Source: TMED14 sp002378565 (lineage in GTDB: Bacteria > Bacteroidota > Bacteroidia > Flavobacteriales > Schleiferiaceae). From it: a stretch of DNA of 64,000 nucleotides. The first letter of the stretch is position 1, and every line of letters begins with the position of its first letter. Location: NCBI GenBank assembly GCA_943846715.1, contig OX044356.1, positions 1,550,001 to 1,614,000 of the forward strand, read 5' to 3'. Positions 16,298-24,829 of the stretch are shown one piece after another. Position numbers and translations under genes: made by a program. A model generated the notes under the pieces. The model saw only the letters and a list, made by a program, of their open reading frames with translations. It made no database searches and was not told the origin of the DNA.

Positions 16298-17404
16298 TTA
16301 ATGGTGGTCTTCTTGCATAGCTGTACCGATGTACAGTGCGGTTAATAGGGTGAAAATGTACGCCTGCAATGCGGCCACCAACAGCTCCAAGATGGAGATG
16401 AAGAGCGTCAACAAGACAGATGCGGGTCCAACCCATGCTGTTTCAAAAATGAATACCAGAGAGACAAGGCTCAATACGATGATGTGCCCGGCCGTGATGT
16501 TCGCAAACAAACGAATCATCAAAGAGAAGGGCTTGGTGAAAATACCAATAAATTCAACCAATGATAGGAGTGGCTTGACCCATCCCGGGATGCCGGGCAT
16601 CCAAAAAATATGCTGCCAATAAGCCTTCTTGCCGTTAACGTTGGTGACAAGCATGACAATCACCGCGAGGACAAGGGTGACAGCAATGTTGCCTGTGACG
16701 TTGGCCCCGAAGGGGAAGAAAGGTATGAGGCCCATGAGGTTGTTTAACCAGATAAAGAAAAACATGGTCAACAACATAGGAACAAAGCGGAGGTAGTGCT
16801 TGCCAATGTTTGCCTTAGCAATGTCGTCGCGAACAAAAACAATCAACGGCTCCGTGAAGCTTGCAATGCCCCGGGGGGATGCGCTACCGCGGCGGCGGTA
16901 ATTTTTTGCGGAAGCAAAGAAAATCCACATCAACAAGACTGCGGAAAAAAGCAAAGAGGCCACAGTTTTGGTGATGGACATGTCGACCGGTTTTGCGCTG
17001 ACCGCAAGGCCATCACGCATTTCCACAAAGGCGCCATCATGGTTAGCCGCTTGCGATGCGTAGTAAATCTTTTCGTGGTGGTTCACAAAGCGCTGACCGC
17101 CTGCTTCAACCACGTGGTGGCCTTTTGTGTCGTGATGAAATTTTGAGGAGGAGAACGCTACAAGGCCTTCTTCTGTCCACAGTATCACTGGAAGGGGAAC
17201 GCTGACCGCGTAATTGTTCCAGTCCATGATGTGCCAGCTGTGGCTATCCATCACGTGTTCCATGATCATCTCTCTGGGATCAAACGGCGCGTCCGACTCA
17301 GTAGTTTGGGTTGCGTCATGGCTGTCCGTTGATGCGGAAACCGTGACGCTGCAAAGGGTCAGTAAACCAAAAAATAACTGCTTAAATGTCATTGTATCAT
17401 TCAT
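16298..17404 (-). CDS. atpB: F1Fo ATP synthase subunit a
   Basis: About 368 residues, longer than the E. coli subunit because of an N-terminal extension that starts with a signal-like stretch (KQLFFGLLTLCSVTVSA) followed by a periplasmic part. This extension is common in Bacteroidota. The core carries the essential Arg in SLMIRLFANITAGH and ends in LLVAALQAYIFTLLTALYIG, both standard half-channel helices. In-frame starts exist at 17410, 17404 and 17392; 17404 leaves a normal leader after the -7 box at 17419-17426. First gene of the atpBEFHAG transcription unit. Confidence 0.93.
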   Translation of the reverse strand: MNDTMTFKQLFFGLLTLCSVTVSASTDSHDATQTTESDAPFDPREMIMEHVMDSHSWHIMDWNNYAVSVPLPVILWTEEGLVAFSSSKFHHDTKGHHVVEAGGQRFVNHHEKIYYASQAANHDGAFVEMRDGLAVSAKPVDMSITKTVASLLFSAVLLMWIFFASAKNYRRRGSASPRGIASFTEPLIVFVRDDIAKANIGKHYLRFVPMLLTMFFFIWLNNLMGLIPFFPFGANVTGNIAVTLVLAVIVMLVTNVNGKKAYWQHIFWMPGIPGWVKPLLSLVEFIGIFTKPFSLMIRLFANITAGHIIVLSLVSLVFIFETAWVGPASVLLTLFISILELLVAALQAYIFTLLTALYIGTAMQEDHH

Positions 17405-17418
17405 GCTCAAATGCGCGG

Positions 17419-17426
17419 CAAAAGTA
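17419..17426 (-). promoter_or_regulatory. -7 box for atpB
   Basis: TACTTTTG on the minus strand, an exact TAnnTTTG match ending 14 bp before the atpB start at 17404. It lies in the gap behind the upstream small membrane protein, so the ATP synthase operon probably has its own promoter besides read-through from sprE. Confidence 0.55.
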
Positions 17427-17446
17427 ATATGAAATACCCGCCCTAC

Positions 17447-17812
17447 CTATAGGTTTTTCATCCGGACAGCAATGAGCCATGTTTCAGCCAACAAGGCCAA
17501 TCCATACAGGGCTGAAAATTGCAATATTTCCGCATTCATGTTGACCCCTTCACGCAATGACAATGGCAATAGGAGCCCTCCTGCAGCAAAGAGCATGCGA
17601 ACCAGCCCTGCCACCGCGAATACCCCGCCAAGGCGCGTAGGCTGCCTGCGGCCAAAAACTTCTGCCACCCAGGCCTGTGTCAACCCTGTCACAGCAATGA
17701 ATATGACGCCTGAAGCGAAGTAGCTGACTTGCGCAGCCCAGCAGACCATCGCCGACGCGGCAGCCAGCAGCACGTAGGTCGCAAAGAGTTGTTTGACAAG
17801 TTTAGGAATCAT
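17447..17812 (-). CDS. Small membrane protein at the ATP synthase locus
   Basis: 121-residue protein with four predicted helices and few charges (ATYVLLAAASAMVCWAAQV, GVIFIAVTGLTQAWV, a helix with GLVRMLFAAGG, and LYGLALLAETWLIAV). It overlaps atpZ by 11 bp and precedes atpB by about 40 bp, the place of AtpI/UncI in other bacteria, so an ATP synthase assembly role is plausible. The Arg in the third helix resembles AtpI-like proteins, but I do not recognise the family with confidence. Confidence 0.6.
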   Translation of the reverse strand: MIPKLVKQLFATYVLLAAASAMVCWAAQVSYFASGVIFIAVTGLTQAWVAEVFGRRQPTRLGGVFAVAGLVRMLFAAGGLLLPLSLREGVNMNAEILQFSALYGLALLAETWLIAVRMKNL

Positions 17813-17993
17813 GGGACGTCACGTCTTTGAGTGTTCGGTACAAGGCCAACAGACAGCCAATCAGCGCGCCTGAGGCTGCACCATAAGGTGTCTGTGCATC
17901 GTCGCTATCTAGCAAGGATCCCAGCCAAGTCATCAGCCCTATGGTTGCGGCCATTTGAACGGCCATCCCGCTGAAGCGCATGGCGTTTTTCAC
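17802..17993 (-). CDS. atpZ: AtpZ/AtpI family protein
   Basis: 63-residue two-helix protein, with helix 1 at MAVQMAATIGLMTWLGSLLD and helix 2 at GAASGALIGCLLALYRTLK. The pattern, a G-x3-D turn between the helices and a polar C-terminus, is that of AtpZ/AtpI, proposed to assist c-ring assembly or magnesium supply. A GTG start at 17993 directly abuts the bactofilin stop; the ATG at 17981 is an alternative. Overlaps the next gene by 11 bp. Confidence 0.8.
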   Translation of the reverse strand: MKNAMRFSGMAVQMAATIGLMTWLGSLLDSDDAQTPYGAASGALIGCLLALYRTLKDVTSHDS

Positions 17994-18413
17994 TTAGCTA
18001 ACTGAGGCAGAGGCTTGGGTCCCTGTCCTTGCTTGTTGGTCTTGGGGTTGACTTTGATTCATCGCTTTGGATGAACCCATCTGGCACGTGCCAGTGAACT
18101 GCGCACCTGGCTCGATGGCCAACTTCTCGGTGGTGAGTTCCGCTTGTATTCTTGCTGTTTTGTGCAAGGAGCTCAAACCCTTCACGTTCAATTTACCAAC
18201 CACTTGGCCAGAAATGGAGACTTCCTTAGCCACGATGTTGCCTTCGACATAGCCTGTAGGGCCAACAACCAGTTTGCCGCCGACAGTTAAATTGCCTTTA
18301 ACCTTGCCGTCTACACGAATATCTCCAGGGGACTGAAGGTTGCCATTAAGCTCTGCACCCTCAACAATTTTGTTGTGGTCGGACATGCTTTCTGTGGATT
18401 TGTTCTTGTTCAT
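17994..18413 (-). CDS. Bactofilin (polymer-forming cytoskeletal protein)
   Basis: 139-residue bactofilin, which polymerises without nucleotide into filaments at the membrane. The beta-helix core runs from about NKIVEGAELNGNLQSPGDI to the segment TEKLAIEPGAQFTGTC, with the repeating short hydrophobic-Gly pattern (IRVDGKVKGNLTVGGKLVVG). The C-terminal 20 residues are a Gln/Ser-rich tail. I chose the ATG at 18413, which overlaps the sprE stop as ATGA; the longer frame from 18506 lies inside sprE. The sprE-bactofilin-AtpZ order is one I know from other Flavobacteriales. Confidence 0.9.
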   Translation of the reverse strand: MNKNKSTESMSDHNKIVEGAELNGNLQSPGDIRVDGKVKGNLTVGGKLVVGPTGYVEGNIVAKEVSISGQVVGKLNVKGLSSLHKTARIQAELTTEKLAIEPGAQFTGTCQMGSSKAMNQSQPQDQQARTGTQASASVS

Positions 18414-20995
18414 GGTAGGGAGTAGATGCGTTGGACGAATTGGCTGTAGCCTTGAAGATCTTTCTGGCTGTAAAATTGCGAAAAATTCTGGACAGTGATG
18501 GGCCAATATTTTGGACCATGGGGTTTGGTGAATTGTGTGACGGTCACAGCTCGCATCACCTTGGTCCGGTAAGCCAGTGCTTCCGCGGCATTCTTTAGGC
18601 CATCCACCATGATCATGTGACTGTCATCGTCGATAGGTAAGACCCTTAATCCAAGAGGTTTTCCGCTAAAATACTTTTGATGAAAGCTAGCCAATGCGTT
18701 GCGCACATCGTTGATGTTGCCCTTGCTTGAGATGATGATCATGAGCTGGTGGGGGGCCTTGGTCGCTTCCACGTACTGGATGCCTGTGTTGTTCTGGTTG
18801 TCGGGTGCCCAGTCGCCTGTTAGGGCGTTTCTGTAGGTGGTTGCTAACGCTGCCTGGGGGCTGTTGGGGTAGGCTTGTTCAATGGCAATCAATGCATCCA
18901 CATAGGCTTGTTTGCCCTGGGTTGCGCCAAGCGCTAATGCTTGGATAAAGTCTACTGACGGGCGCTCTGTCGCTAAAAACTCACCTTGCTTAAGCAGGTC
19001 TAAGCAGGCCAGCCATGAGCCTTCTTGGGAAAGATCCCATAGCTGCTGGAAATCCTTGCTCGTTTGATCTAGCAAACCTGTTTGATCAACAATCTCTCCG
19101 CGAAGGTGTTTGGCATAGGCTGAGCTGGGGAATGTTTTCAGCACATGCTCTCTGCTTGATGCGGCCTGAACAGGCTCTTCGCGCTTCAAGTGAAGGCGGT
19201 GCATGGCGTACCAGGCTAAGGGCGATTGGCTTTCACAAAGGGCTGCTTTGTTGAGCATGCCCATCGCTGCATCGCTATCGTCAATTTGGTCGCGGTAAAT
19301 GGCCGCTGCTTTGATGTAGTCTTCGCAAATCAAGCGACTCAATGCCTGCACGGTGGAGTCGCCCCGCGGGGTTTGTTTCATGTACAGATCAACATCAAAG
19401 GCTGGGTCCTCCCCTTCTGTGTCTGTTCCGTTGCCCGCCACGCCGTCACTGCCACCACTTTGCATGACCCAGTTGGCTGATGCGCTCTGCAGACGCCACT
19501 GATCCACATTGGGTCGATCACCCCAGGATTGCCGGAATCGCGATGCTGACATCGCGCGGGTTGGCCCATTGTAGAATAGCCATTTGCCGCTGCCACCAAT
19601 GGCCGGCCCTGAGGTGGATTGCAACTCCGACTGTATTTGCATTTCTGCCTGCAGCTCAAGCTGCTGAGCCTGGCGCTCCTCCTCCGCGATTCGCTGTCGC
19701 AAACTGGCCACGTATTTAGTAAAATATTTTTGCAGCTCTGATTCAGACATCGATGCCAGCTCACGCAATGAGTCGTTGGACTGCAGGTTGTTTAAGACCT
19801 TAACCAAGGCGTTCAGGCCTTTGCGTCGCCTATCCAGTGACTCCCGGAGGGGGTGCTTGGCTGGCAGCAAGTGGTAAGCGCTATCTAAATCTGATTGAGC
19901 GCCCGGGTAATTGGTTTGATCAAAGCGCCAATCGCCTCTTGCGATAAAGGCTTTTGCGTGCACCACCGGCCTCAGTTTGCTGCCCTGAGCAATGCACTGG
20001 CCCCAGTAAATCTGTGCCCTGACTTCATCCTCCACTGACTCCGCCAGCTTGGCTAAAGCAAAGTAAATTCTGTCTTCATAGAGGGCGTTTTTCGGCTCCC
20101 GAAGCAGCTTCTCTAGCTCCTTGTAAAGGGACTGAACGCGGACGCCTGATCCGTTGCCATTGAGACTTTTTCTCAACTGCGCTTCCAAAAGCATATCGTA
20201 GCTACCGGGTTGCGCACGAATGCAGGCATCATAAGCCTCTCTTGCTAAGTTCCCTTCATCCATCTCCTCATGAAGTTGGCCCTTGATGAAGGCCAAGCGA
20301 GCTCGGGCCTTTGGTGACATTTTCTCTTTCAAAGCCACGGCCAGTAAATCAACCACAACCTCATATTCCTTATCTGCCATCAGGGCGTGAGAGCGGACGC
20401 TTGCCGCCTGCAGGGTGAAGTCCTCGTGCAGTCCTCTTCGTTCCAGCTCATCCAAGGCTGCAATGGCTGCGTGTCCATTGCCCATTTTTGCCATGAGTTC
20501 AGCACGGTAGAGCTCAGATCGCGTCACTTGGTCGGGGTCATCTGACATGCGTTTGACAATGGCAAAAGCCTCATGGGCTGACAGGTCCAAACCCATGGCG
20601 CCCTGTGCTTGGCCCATCAAAAGGTAGGCTTGATAGGTGATGGGGTTTTTCTGTTTTCCCCGAATCATCATGCTGTGCTCAACCACCGTTTTTGTGGCCT
20701 TTTCAATGGCGCGGGTGAAGTGTTGGCTTGCTTGATCATCTTCCTTAGCAAAGCCATAAGGGTAAATTGCCAGTGGCGTATCGTAGTCATCTACGTAAGC
20801 CTTTCTCAAGGCGTCCATGCCGTCTTCAAAGGCTAATTTGCCATTATGCATGGGGTTGAATCGCGCCGTCATCCGATGGTAGGTGCGGTTGATGGCCTTG
20901 TCTTGCGTTCGAGAACAAGACAAGGTGGCCAGGACAATAAGGGCTAGGCAGAACGTGCGGGATGTGGAATGCAGGTGGATCACAGTTTCTATCAA
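18410..20995 (-). CDS. sprE: SprE/PorW-like TPR lipoprotein of the T9SS
   Basis: 861-residue outer-membrane lipoprotein needed for type IX secretion and gliding in related bacteria. The signal ends in the lipobox LSCS with Cys27. The region just after it, NRTYHRMTARFNPMHNG followed by LAFEDGMDALRKAYVDDYD, is the conserved SprE/PorW start. Helical TPR-like repeats follow (to about residue 400 and again from about 590), broken by a Gln/Glu-rich coiled segment (EEERQAQQLELQAEMQIQS). The C-terminal 130 residues form a mixed domain with IIISSKGNINDVRNALASF. In this window it explains how the GH16 enzyme and probably the giant protein at the right edge leave the cell. First gene of a unit with bactofilin and atpZ. 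Confidence 0.85.
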   Translation of the reverse strand: MIETVIHLHSTSRTFCLALIVLATLSCSRTQDKAINRTYHRMTARFNPMHNGKLAFEDGMDALRKAYVDDYDTPLAIYPYGFAKEDDQASQHFTRAIEKATKTVVEHSMMIRGKQKNPITYQAYLLMGQAQGAMGLDLSAHEAFAIVKRMSDDPDQVTRSELYRAELMAKMGNGHAAIAALDELERRGLHEDFTLQAASVRSHALMADKEYEVVVDLLAVALKEKMSPKARARLAFIKGQLHEEMDEGNLAREAYDACIRAQPGSYDMLLEAQLRKSLNGNGSGVRVQSLYKELEKLLREPKNALYEDRIYFALAKLAESVEDEVRAQIYWGQCIAQGSKLRPVVHAKAFIARGDWRFDQTNYPGAQSDLDSAYHLLPAKHPLRESLDRRRKGLNALVKVLNNLQSNDSLRELASMSESELQKYFTKYVASLRQRIAEEERQAQQLELQAEMQIQSELQSTSGPAIGGSGKWLFYNGPTRAMSASRFRQSWGDRPNVDQWRLQSASANWVMQSGGSDGVAGNGTDTEGEDPAFDVDLYMKQTPRGDSTVQALSRLICEDYIKAAAIYRDQIDDSDAAMGMLNKAALCESQSPLAWYAMHRLHLKREEPVQAASSREHVLKTFPSSAYAKHLRGEIVDQTGLLDQTSKDFQQLWDLSQEGSWLACLDLLKQGEFLATERPSVDFIQALALGATQGKQAYVDALIAIEQAYPNSPQAALATTYRNALTGDWAPDNQNNTGIQYVEATKAPHQLMIIISSKGNINDVRNALASFHQKYFSGKPLGLRVLPIDDDSHMIMVDGLKNAAEALAYRTKVMRAVTVTQFTKPHGPKYWPITVQNFSQFYSQKDLQGYSQFVQRIYSLP

Positions 20996-21006
20996 CGGAC
21001 TTCAGG

Positions 21007-21014
21007 CAAAGTTA
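21007..21014 (-). promoter_or_regulatory. -7 box for sprE
   Basis: TAACTTTG on the minus strand, an exact TAnnTTTG match, ends 11 bp before the sprE ATG at 20995. The implied leader is only a few bases. Confidence 0.6.
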
Positions 21015-21050
21015 TTTCGTGAATGGCCTCCAAAAGCTCCTGATACCGAA

Positions 21051-21058
21051 TATCTTTG
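21051..21058 (+). promoter_or_regulatory. -7 box for the M23-like gene
   Basis: TATCTTTG, an exact TAnnTTTG match, ends 7 bp before the ATG at 21066, so the mRNA should be almost leaderless. It is divergent from the sprE box 36 bp away. Confidence 0.6.
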
Positions 21059-21065
21059 CTGAAGC

Positions 21066-21932
21066 ATGGTAAAAAAAGAAGAGACATCGCGCTGGAAGAA
21101 ATGGCTTCACAAGTACCGCTTGGTGCTGCTGGACGAATCCACCTTTGAGGAGCGCTTCTCAATGGCGCTTAGTCGGTTGAATGTCTTTGTCGTCATTGGC
21201 ACAACAACTGTCACGCTTATTATTGGTACACTGCTACTTGTTGCCTACACACCGCTTAGAGAATACATCCCCGGCTATGCCTCAACAAGTCTTCGCAGGT
21301 CAGCTGTTGAGCTAGAGTACCGCACCGATTCTTTGGTTCGTCACCTGGGTTACCACGAAGCTTTTGTGCAGCATTTGCGGTCCATGATTGGTGGCGAAGC
21401 GCCCGACACCTTAGGGTCTGCTATGGCGCCACCGGTTGGCTGGTCTTTGGAGAATCTGCGAATCAGTGATGCCGAATCTGCCCTGCGTGAAAACGTTGAG
21501 GCCATGGAGGCTGTGGCTAACCGGACAGGTGAAGACCAGGTCAGTCACCCGCTGGACCATAATCTGGTGGACAATGACGCCTCTCGCAAACTTCGCCACG
21601 GCTTGCTCTACAAATGCCCGGTTGGAACCGAGGTGAGTGCCATCAAGCCGGGCACTGTTGTTGCTATTGAAGGCAGTTCATCTTTGGGTTTCTCTGTCTG
21701 GCTCCAGCACCAAGATGGCGCCATGAGCCGCTACGCACAACTCAACAGCCCACCCCTTCATCGTGTGGGGGACTTTGTGAAGTCAGGCGCCAAACTTTGC
21801 GAAGTGGCTGAACCTTTTGAGTACCTCCAAGACGCTACCAGTCCTAGCGATAGCGTCAGCACCCACGACATCATCGTCGAGTACTGGTTGAATGGCCGGG
21901 CACTGGACCTAAATCAACTTCTCACACACTGA
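21066..21932 (+). CDS. M23-fold membrane protein lacking peptidase residues
   Basis: 288 residues: a basic cytoplasmic start, one membrane helix (VFVVIGTTTVTLIIGTLLLV, about residues 43-62), a helical spacer, then a C-terminal LytM/M23-like domain. The fold is recognisable in KCPVGTEVSAIKPGTVVAI and GDFVKSGAKLCEVA, but the zinc ligands of active M23 peptidases are not: HxGxD reads RHGLLYK and the H-x-H pair reads SRYAQL. It is therefore probably a non-enzymatic regulator or scaffold, as EnvC is. It diverges from sprE across 70 bp and is followed after 1 bp by the GH3 gene. A T9SS or cell-wall anchoring role is inferred from position. Confidence 0.7.
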   Translation: MVKKEETSRWKKWLHKYRLVLLDESTFEERFSMALSRLNVFVVIGTTTVTLIIGTLLLVAYTPLREYIPGYASTSLRRSAVELEYRTDSLVRHLGYHEAFVQHLRSMIGGEAPDTLGSAMAPPVGWSLENLRISDAESALRENVEAMEAVANRTGEDQVSHPLDHNLVDNDASRKLRHGLLYKCPVGTEVSAIKPGTVVAIEGSSSLGFSVWLQHQDGAMSRYAQLNSPPLHRVGDFVKSGAKLCEVAEPFEYLQDATSPSDSVSTHDIIVEYWLNGRALDLNQLLTH

Positions 21933-21933
21933 C

Positions 21934-23433
21934 ATGGCAACATTCAAGTCAACCGCAGCCAAGCTTTTAGCCAAGCGCACCATCAAGAAGGATCAATCGT
22001 GGATCAGTAAGCCTGGGGCAACTCAGCTCAAGGTGCTGCAAAGCTTGATATCTGACGCCAAGCATACCTCATTTGGCAAGGATCACCACTTTGATGAAAT
22101 CCACAATTTTTCAGACCTTAAAAAACATGTGCCTATTCGGGACTATGAGGCGCTGAGGCCCTACTTAGACAGGGTGGTTGATGGAGAGGCTAACGTGGTG
22201 TGGCCTGGTCGACCAGCCTATTTTGCAAAAACCAGCGGCACCACATCTGGGGCTAAATTCATTCCCCTAAGCACGGCCTCTGTGTCCTTCCAAATCAAAA
22301 CAGGCAAAAGCGCCCTCTTTGGCTACATTGTCAATGCAGGCAATGCGGACTTCGTCAATGGTAAGATGATTTTCTTGCAAGGGAGTCCTAAACTTGACGA
22401 TGTCAATGGTGTTCCTACGGGTCGCCTCAGCGGCATCTCGTCAAATTTTACGCCCAGCTACCTTGAAAAAAACCGGTTGCCCTCGTGGGAGGCCAACATC
22501 ATTGAGGATTGGGAAGAAAAATTGGACGCCATTGTCCAGGAAACCGTCAATGAAGACCTAACCTTGATTACTGGCATTCCGCCATGGGTTCAGATGTATT
22601 TTGAGCGATTATTGGAGGTGTCCGGCAAGCAAACCATTGCTGAGGTCTTCCCTAACCTCGCGCTTTTTATCACTGGCGGCGTGGCTTATGAGCCCTACAG
22701 GGCACGATTTGAGGAGTTGTTGGGCAAAAAGGTGGATATCCTACAAACCTATGCAACCTCCGAGGGGTTCATCGCTTACCAAGATCAAGCAGACAGTGAG
22801 GATTTGCTGTTGGCCTTAGATCATGGCATCGCTTATGAATTCATTCCATCCGATCATTTTTTTGACGAAAACCCACCGAGGTTGTCCATTGCAGACGTTG
22901 AGCTGGGCGTCAATTATGCCGTCATCATGCACACCAATGCTGGTTTGTGGGGTTACAGCATTGGAGACACCGTCACCTTTGTTTCCCTTGAGCCTTGTCG
23001 TGTGCGGGTCACTGGTCGCATCAAGCACTTCATTTCTGCCTTTGGTGAACACGTGATTGGCTCTGAGGTGGAGCATGCAATGAAGGTGGCCACAAAAGCC
23101 TTTGGTGGCCTCGTGAAAGAGTTCACTGTAGCGCCTCAGGTTTTGCCTGACACAGGCCTACCTTACCATGAGTGGTTGATTGCTTTTGATGAACGACCTA
23201 CTGACCTGGCCGGCTATGCCTTGGCGCTTGACAAGGCTTTGTGCGAGAAGAACAGCTACTACAAGGATTTAATTGTTGGTGGCGTTTTGAGAAGCTGTGT
23301 GGTGACCCCGCTAGCAACTGATGCCTTCATTCGCTACATGAAGTCCATTGGCAAGCTCGGGGGGCAAAACAAGGTGCCCCGCTTGACCAATGACCGGACG
23401 ATCGTGGATGCTTTGAGTGCCTTCAAGGCCTGA
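21934..23433 (+). CDS. GH3 auxin-responsive promoter family acyl-adenylate enzyme
   Basis: 499-residue member of the GH3 superfamily, ATP-dependent enzymes of the ANL (firefly luciferase-like) fold that join carboxylic acids to amino acids. The phosphate-binding loop is KTSGTTSGAKFIPLS near residue 99; YATSEGFIAY corresponds to the second motif and DTVTFVSLEPCRVRVTGR to the third. Bacterial members are frequent in Bacteroidota but their substrates are unknown. It follows the M23-like gene by one base. Confidence 0.87.
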   Translation: MATFKSTAAKLLAKRTIKKDQSWISKPGATQLKVLQSLISDAKHTSFGKDHHFDEIHNFSDLKKHVPIRDYEALRPYLDRVVDGEANVVWPGRPAYFAKTSGTTSGAKFIPLSTASVSFQIKTGKSALFGYIVNAGNADFVNGKMIFLQGSPKLDDVNGVPTGRLSGISSNFTPSYLEKNRLPSWEANIIEDWEEKLDAIVQETVNEDLTLITGIPPWVQMYFERLLEVSGKQTIAEVFPNLALFITGGVAYEPYRARFEELLGKKVDILQTYATSEGFIAYQDQADSEDLLLALDHGIAYEFIPSDHFFDENPPRLSIADVELGVNYAVIMHTNAGLWGYSIGDTVTFVSLEPCRVRVTGRIKHFISAFGEHVIGSEVEHAMKVATKAFGGLVKEFTVAPQVLPDTGLPYHEWLIAFDERPTDLAGYALALDKALCEKNSYYKDLIVGGVLRSCVVTPLATDAFIRYMKSIGKLGGQNKVPRLTNDRTIVDALSAFKA

Positions 23434-23446
23434 ACGCTCCTGTGGC

Positions 23447-23914
23447 CTATAGGCTTAACTGCTGACTAGCTTCATAGCCTTGGTCAATGTCTGTAGGCGA
23501 CTCTGCCGCCTTTACGGCTAATTGATCACAGCGTTCATTTTGCGGGTGGCTGGCATGCCCCTTGACCCACTCAAAGGTGACATCATGTCCCTCCATAGCT
23601 TTGAGAAGCCGTTTCCATACATCCACATTTTTCACCTTAGCAAAGCGACGGCGCTTCCAGTTTTCCATCCAACCTTCATTGAAGGCGTTAACCACATATT
23701 TACTGTCAGACACAACGTGCACACGGCATCGGGGTGGCTTCAAAGCCTCTAGCCCAGCCACAACAGCCATCAGCTCCATTCGGTTGTTGGTGGTCAAGCG
23801 GTAGCCTTTTGACAGCTCCTTTTCATACGACCCTGATTGCAAAATGGTCCCATAACCCCCCGGTCCGGGGTTGCCTTTTGCTGAACCGTCCGTGTACAGT
23901 GCTATGCCGACCAT
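23447..23914 (-). CDS. rnhA: Ribonuclease HI
   Basis: 155-residue RNase H that cuts the RNA of RNA-DNA hybrids. The four catalytic acids are all present: Asp in YTDGSAKGNPGPGG, Glu in NNRMELMA, Asp in VSDSKYV and Asp in NERCDQLA. The basic handle (WKRRRFAKVKNVDVW) is present as in E. coli. Its start overlaps the purN stop by 13 bp, so the two are probably co-translated. Confidence 0.95.
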   Translation of the reverse strand: MVGIALYTDGSAKGNPGPGGYGTILQSGSYEKELSKGYRLTTNNRMELMAVVAGLEALKPPRCRVHVVSDSKYVVNAFNEGWMENWKRRRFAKVKNVDVWKRLLKAMEGHDVTFEWVKGHASHPQNERCDQLAVKAAESPTDIDQGYEASQQLSL

Positions 23915-24495
23915 GGTGCGGGAAGTTGGGTTGGCATGGCTTGTTGCAGAAGGTCTGCTTCAATGGCGCGGGGAAATGCCCAATGCTCTCCCTCGAGGAT
24001 GCGTTGCTGCAAAGCCTCCGCGGACTCTTCGGGCTTCACGCCCAATCGCATTTGAAAGACCAGCGGCCCTTCATCGTACACCTCGGTGACTTTGTGTATA
24101 CTTAAGCCACTTGTCGTGTCGCCTGAAGCAATCACTGCGCGATGGGCGTGTATGCCATACATGCCTTTACCGCCAAACGCAGGCAACAAGGCGGGGTGGA
24201 TGTTGTACACCGAGCCCTCAAAGGCGTCAATCCAAGCCACCGGGATGGCCTTGAGGTAGCCCGCAAGCACCAGGGTGCTTGCTCCAGAAGCCTTCCATGT
24301 GGCAATCAAATTGTCATCACCCTGCGAAAAAAGTTTAGCCTTCACAGCTAGGTTGCGTTGAAGGATGCCCGCTTTCGGGTTGTTGGTCCACAGCCCGCAG
24401 ACCTGAATTTTCTGGTGATTGCTGAAGTAATCAATCAGTGAAGCCGCATTGCTGCCACTGCCAGAAGCTAGAATGATGAGGCTGTGGGTTTGCAT
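23902..24495 (-). CDS. purN: Phosphoribosylglycinamide formyltransferase
   Basis: 197-residue GAR transformylase, using 10-formyl-tetrahydrofolate in step 3 of purine synthesis. Catalytic Asn and His lie in VYNIHPALLPAF, and the catalytic Asp in VTEVYDEGPLV; the N-terminal LASGSGSNAASLI is the phosphate loop. I chose MQTHSLIILASG at 24495; the frame can be read upstream to 24567 but that crosses the promoter. A -7 box ends only 4 bp before this ATG, which implies a leaderless message. Confidence 0.95.
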   Translation of the reverse strand: MQTHSLIILASGSGSNAASLIDYFSNHQKIQVCGLWTNNPKAGILQRNLAVKAKLFSQGDDNLIATWKASGASTLVLAGYLKAIPVAWIDAFEGSVYNIHPALLPAFGGKGMYGIHAHRAVIASGDTTSGLSIHKVTEVYDEGPLVFQMRLGVKPEESAEALQQRILEGEHWAFPRAIEADLLQQAMPTQLPAPWSA

Positions 24496-24499
24496 GCGA

Positions 24500-24507
24500 C
24501 AAAAATA
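24500..24507 (-). promoter_or_regulatory. -7 box for purN, leaderless
   Basis: TATTTTTG on the minus strand, exact TAnnTTTG, ends 4 bp before the purN start codon at 24495. Confidence 0.55.
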
Positions 24508-24518
24508 CCAAAATGAGA

Positions 24519-24547
24519 TTTGTCCATATTTAATTGGAATACCTTTT
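24519..24547 (+). promoter_or_regulatory. Promoter of acpP
   Basis: TTTG at 24519-24522 and TAccTTTT at 24540-24547, one mismatch to TAnnTTTG, with a 17 bp spacer. It lies 34 bp before the acpP ATG and is divergent from the purN box. Confidence 0.5.
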
Positions 24548-24581
24548 CTTTGCACTTGATTTATCACTTAAAATTACAGTT

Positions 24582-24818
24582 ATGTCAGACATCGCAAATA
24601 GCGTGAAAGCCATCATCGTTGACAAGCTCGGCGTATCAGAAGCTGAGGTCACCCTCGAAGCTTCATTCACGAACGACCTTGGTGCCGATTCATTGGACAC
24701 CGTAGAGCTCATCATGGAATTCGAAAAAGAGTTCGATATCCAAATTCCAGACGACCAAGCCGAGAATATTTCCACGGTTGGTGAGGCTGTTTCTCATATC
24801 GAGAAGGCAAAAGCCTAA
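24582..24818 (+). CDS. acpP: Acyl carrier protein
   Basis: 78-residue acyl carrier protein, the phosphopantetheine-bearing carrier of type II fatty acid synthesis. The modified Ser37 lies in LGADSLDTVELIMEFE and the rest is the normal four-helix acidic protein. Start taken at MSDIANSVKA (24582), since the frame upstream to 24534 runs through the promoter. It begins the acpP-fabF-rnc-IPExxxVDY-pyk group, 11 bp before fabF. Confidence 0.97.
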   Translation: MSDIANSVKAIIVDKLGVSEAEVTLEASFTNDLGADSLDTVELIMEFEKEFDIQIPDDQAENISTVGEAVSHIEKAKA

Positions 24819-24829
24819 CTCAGTAGCTT

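Noticed and set aside
18414..18506. Longer start of the bactofilin gene
   Set aside because: Lies inside sprE and the extra residues are unlike bactofilins.
24534..24581. Upstream extension of acpP
   Set aside because: It passes through the promoter; acyl carrier proteins start at the ATG at 24582.
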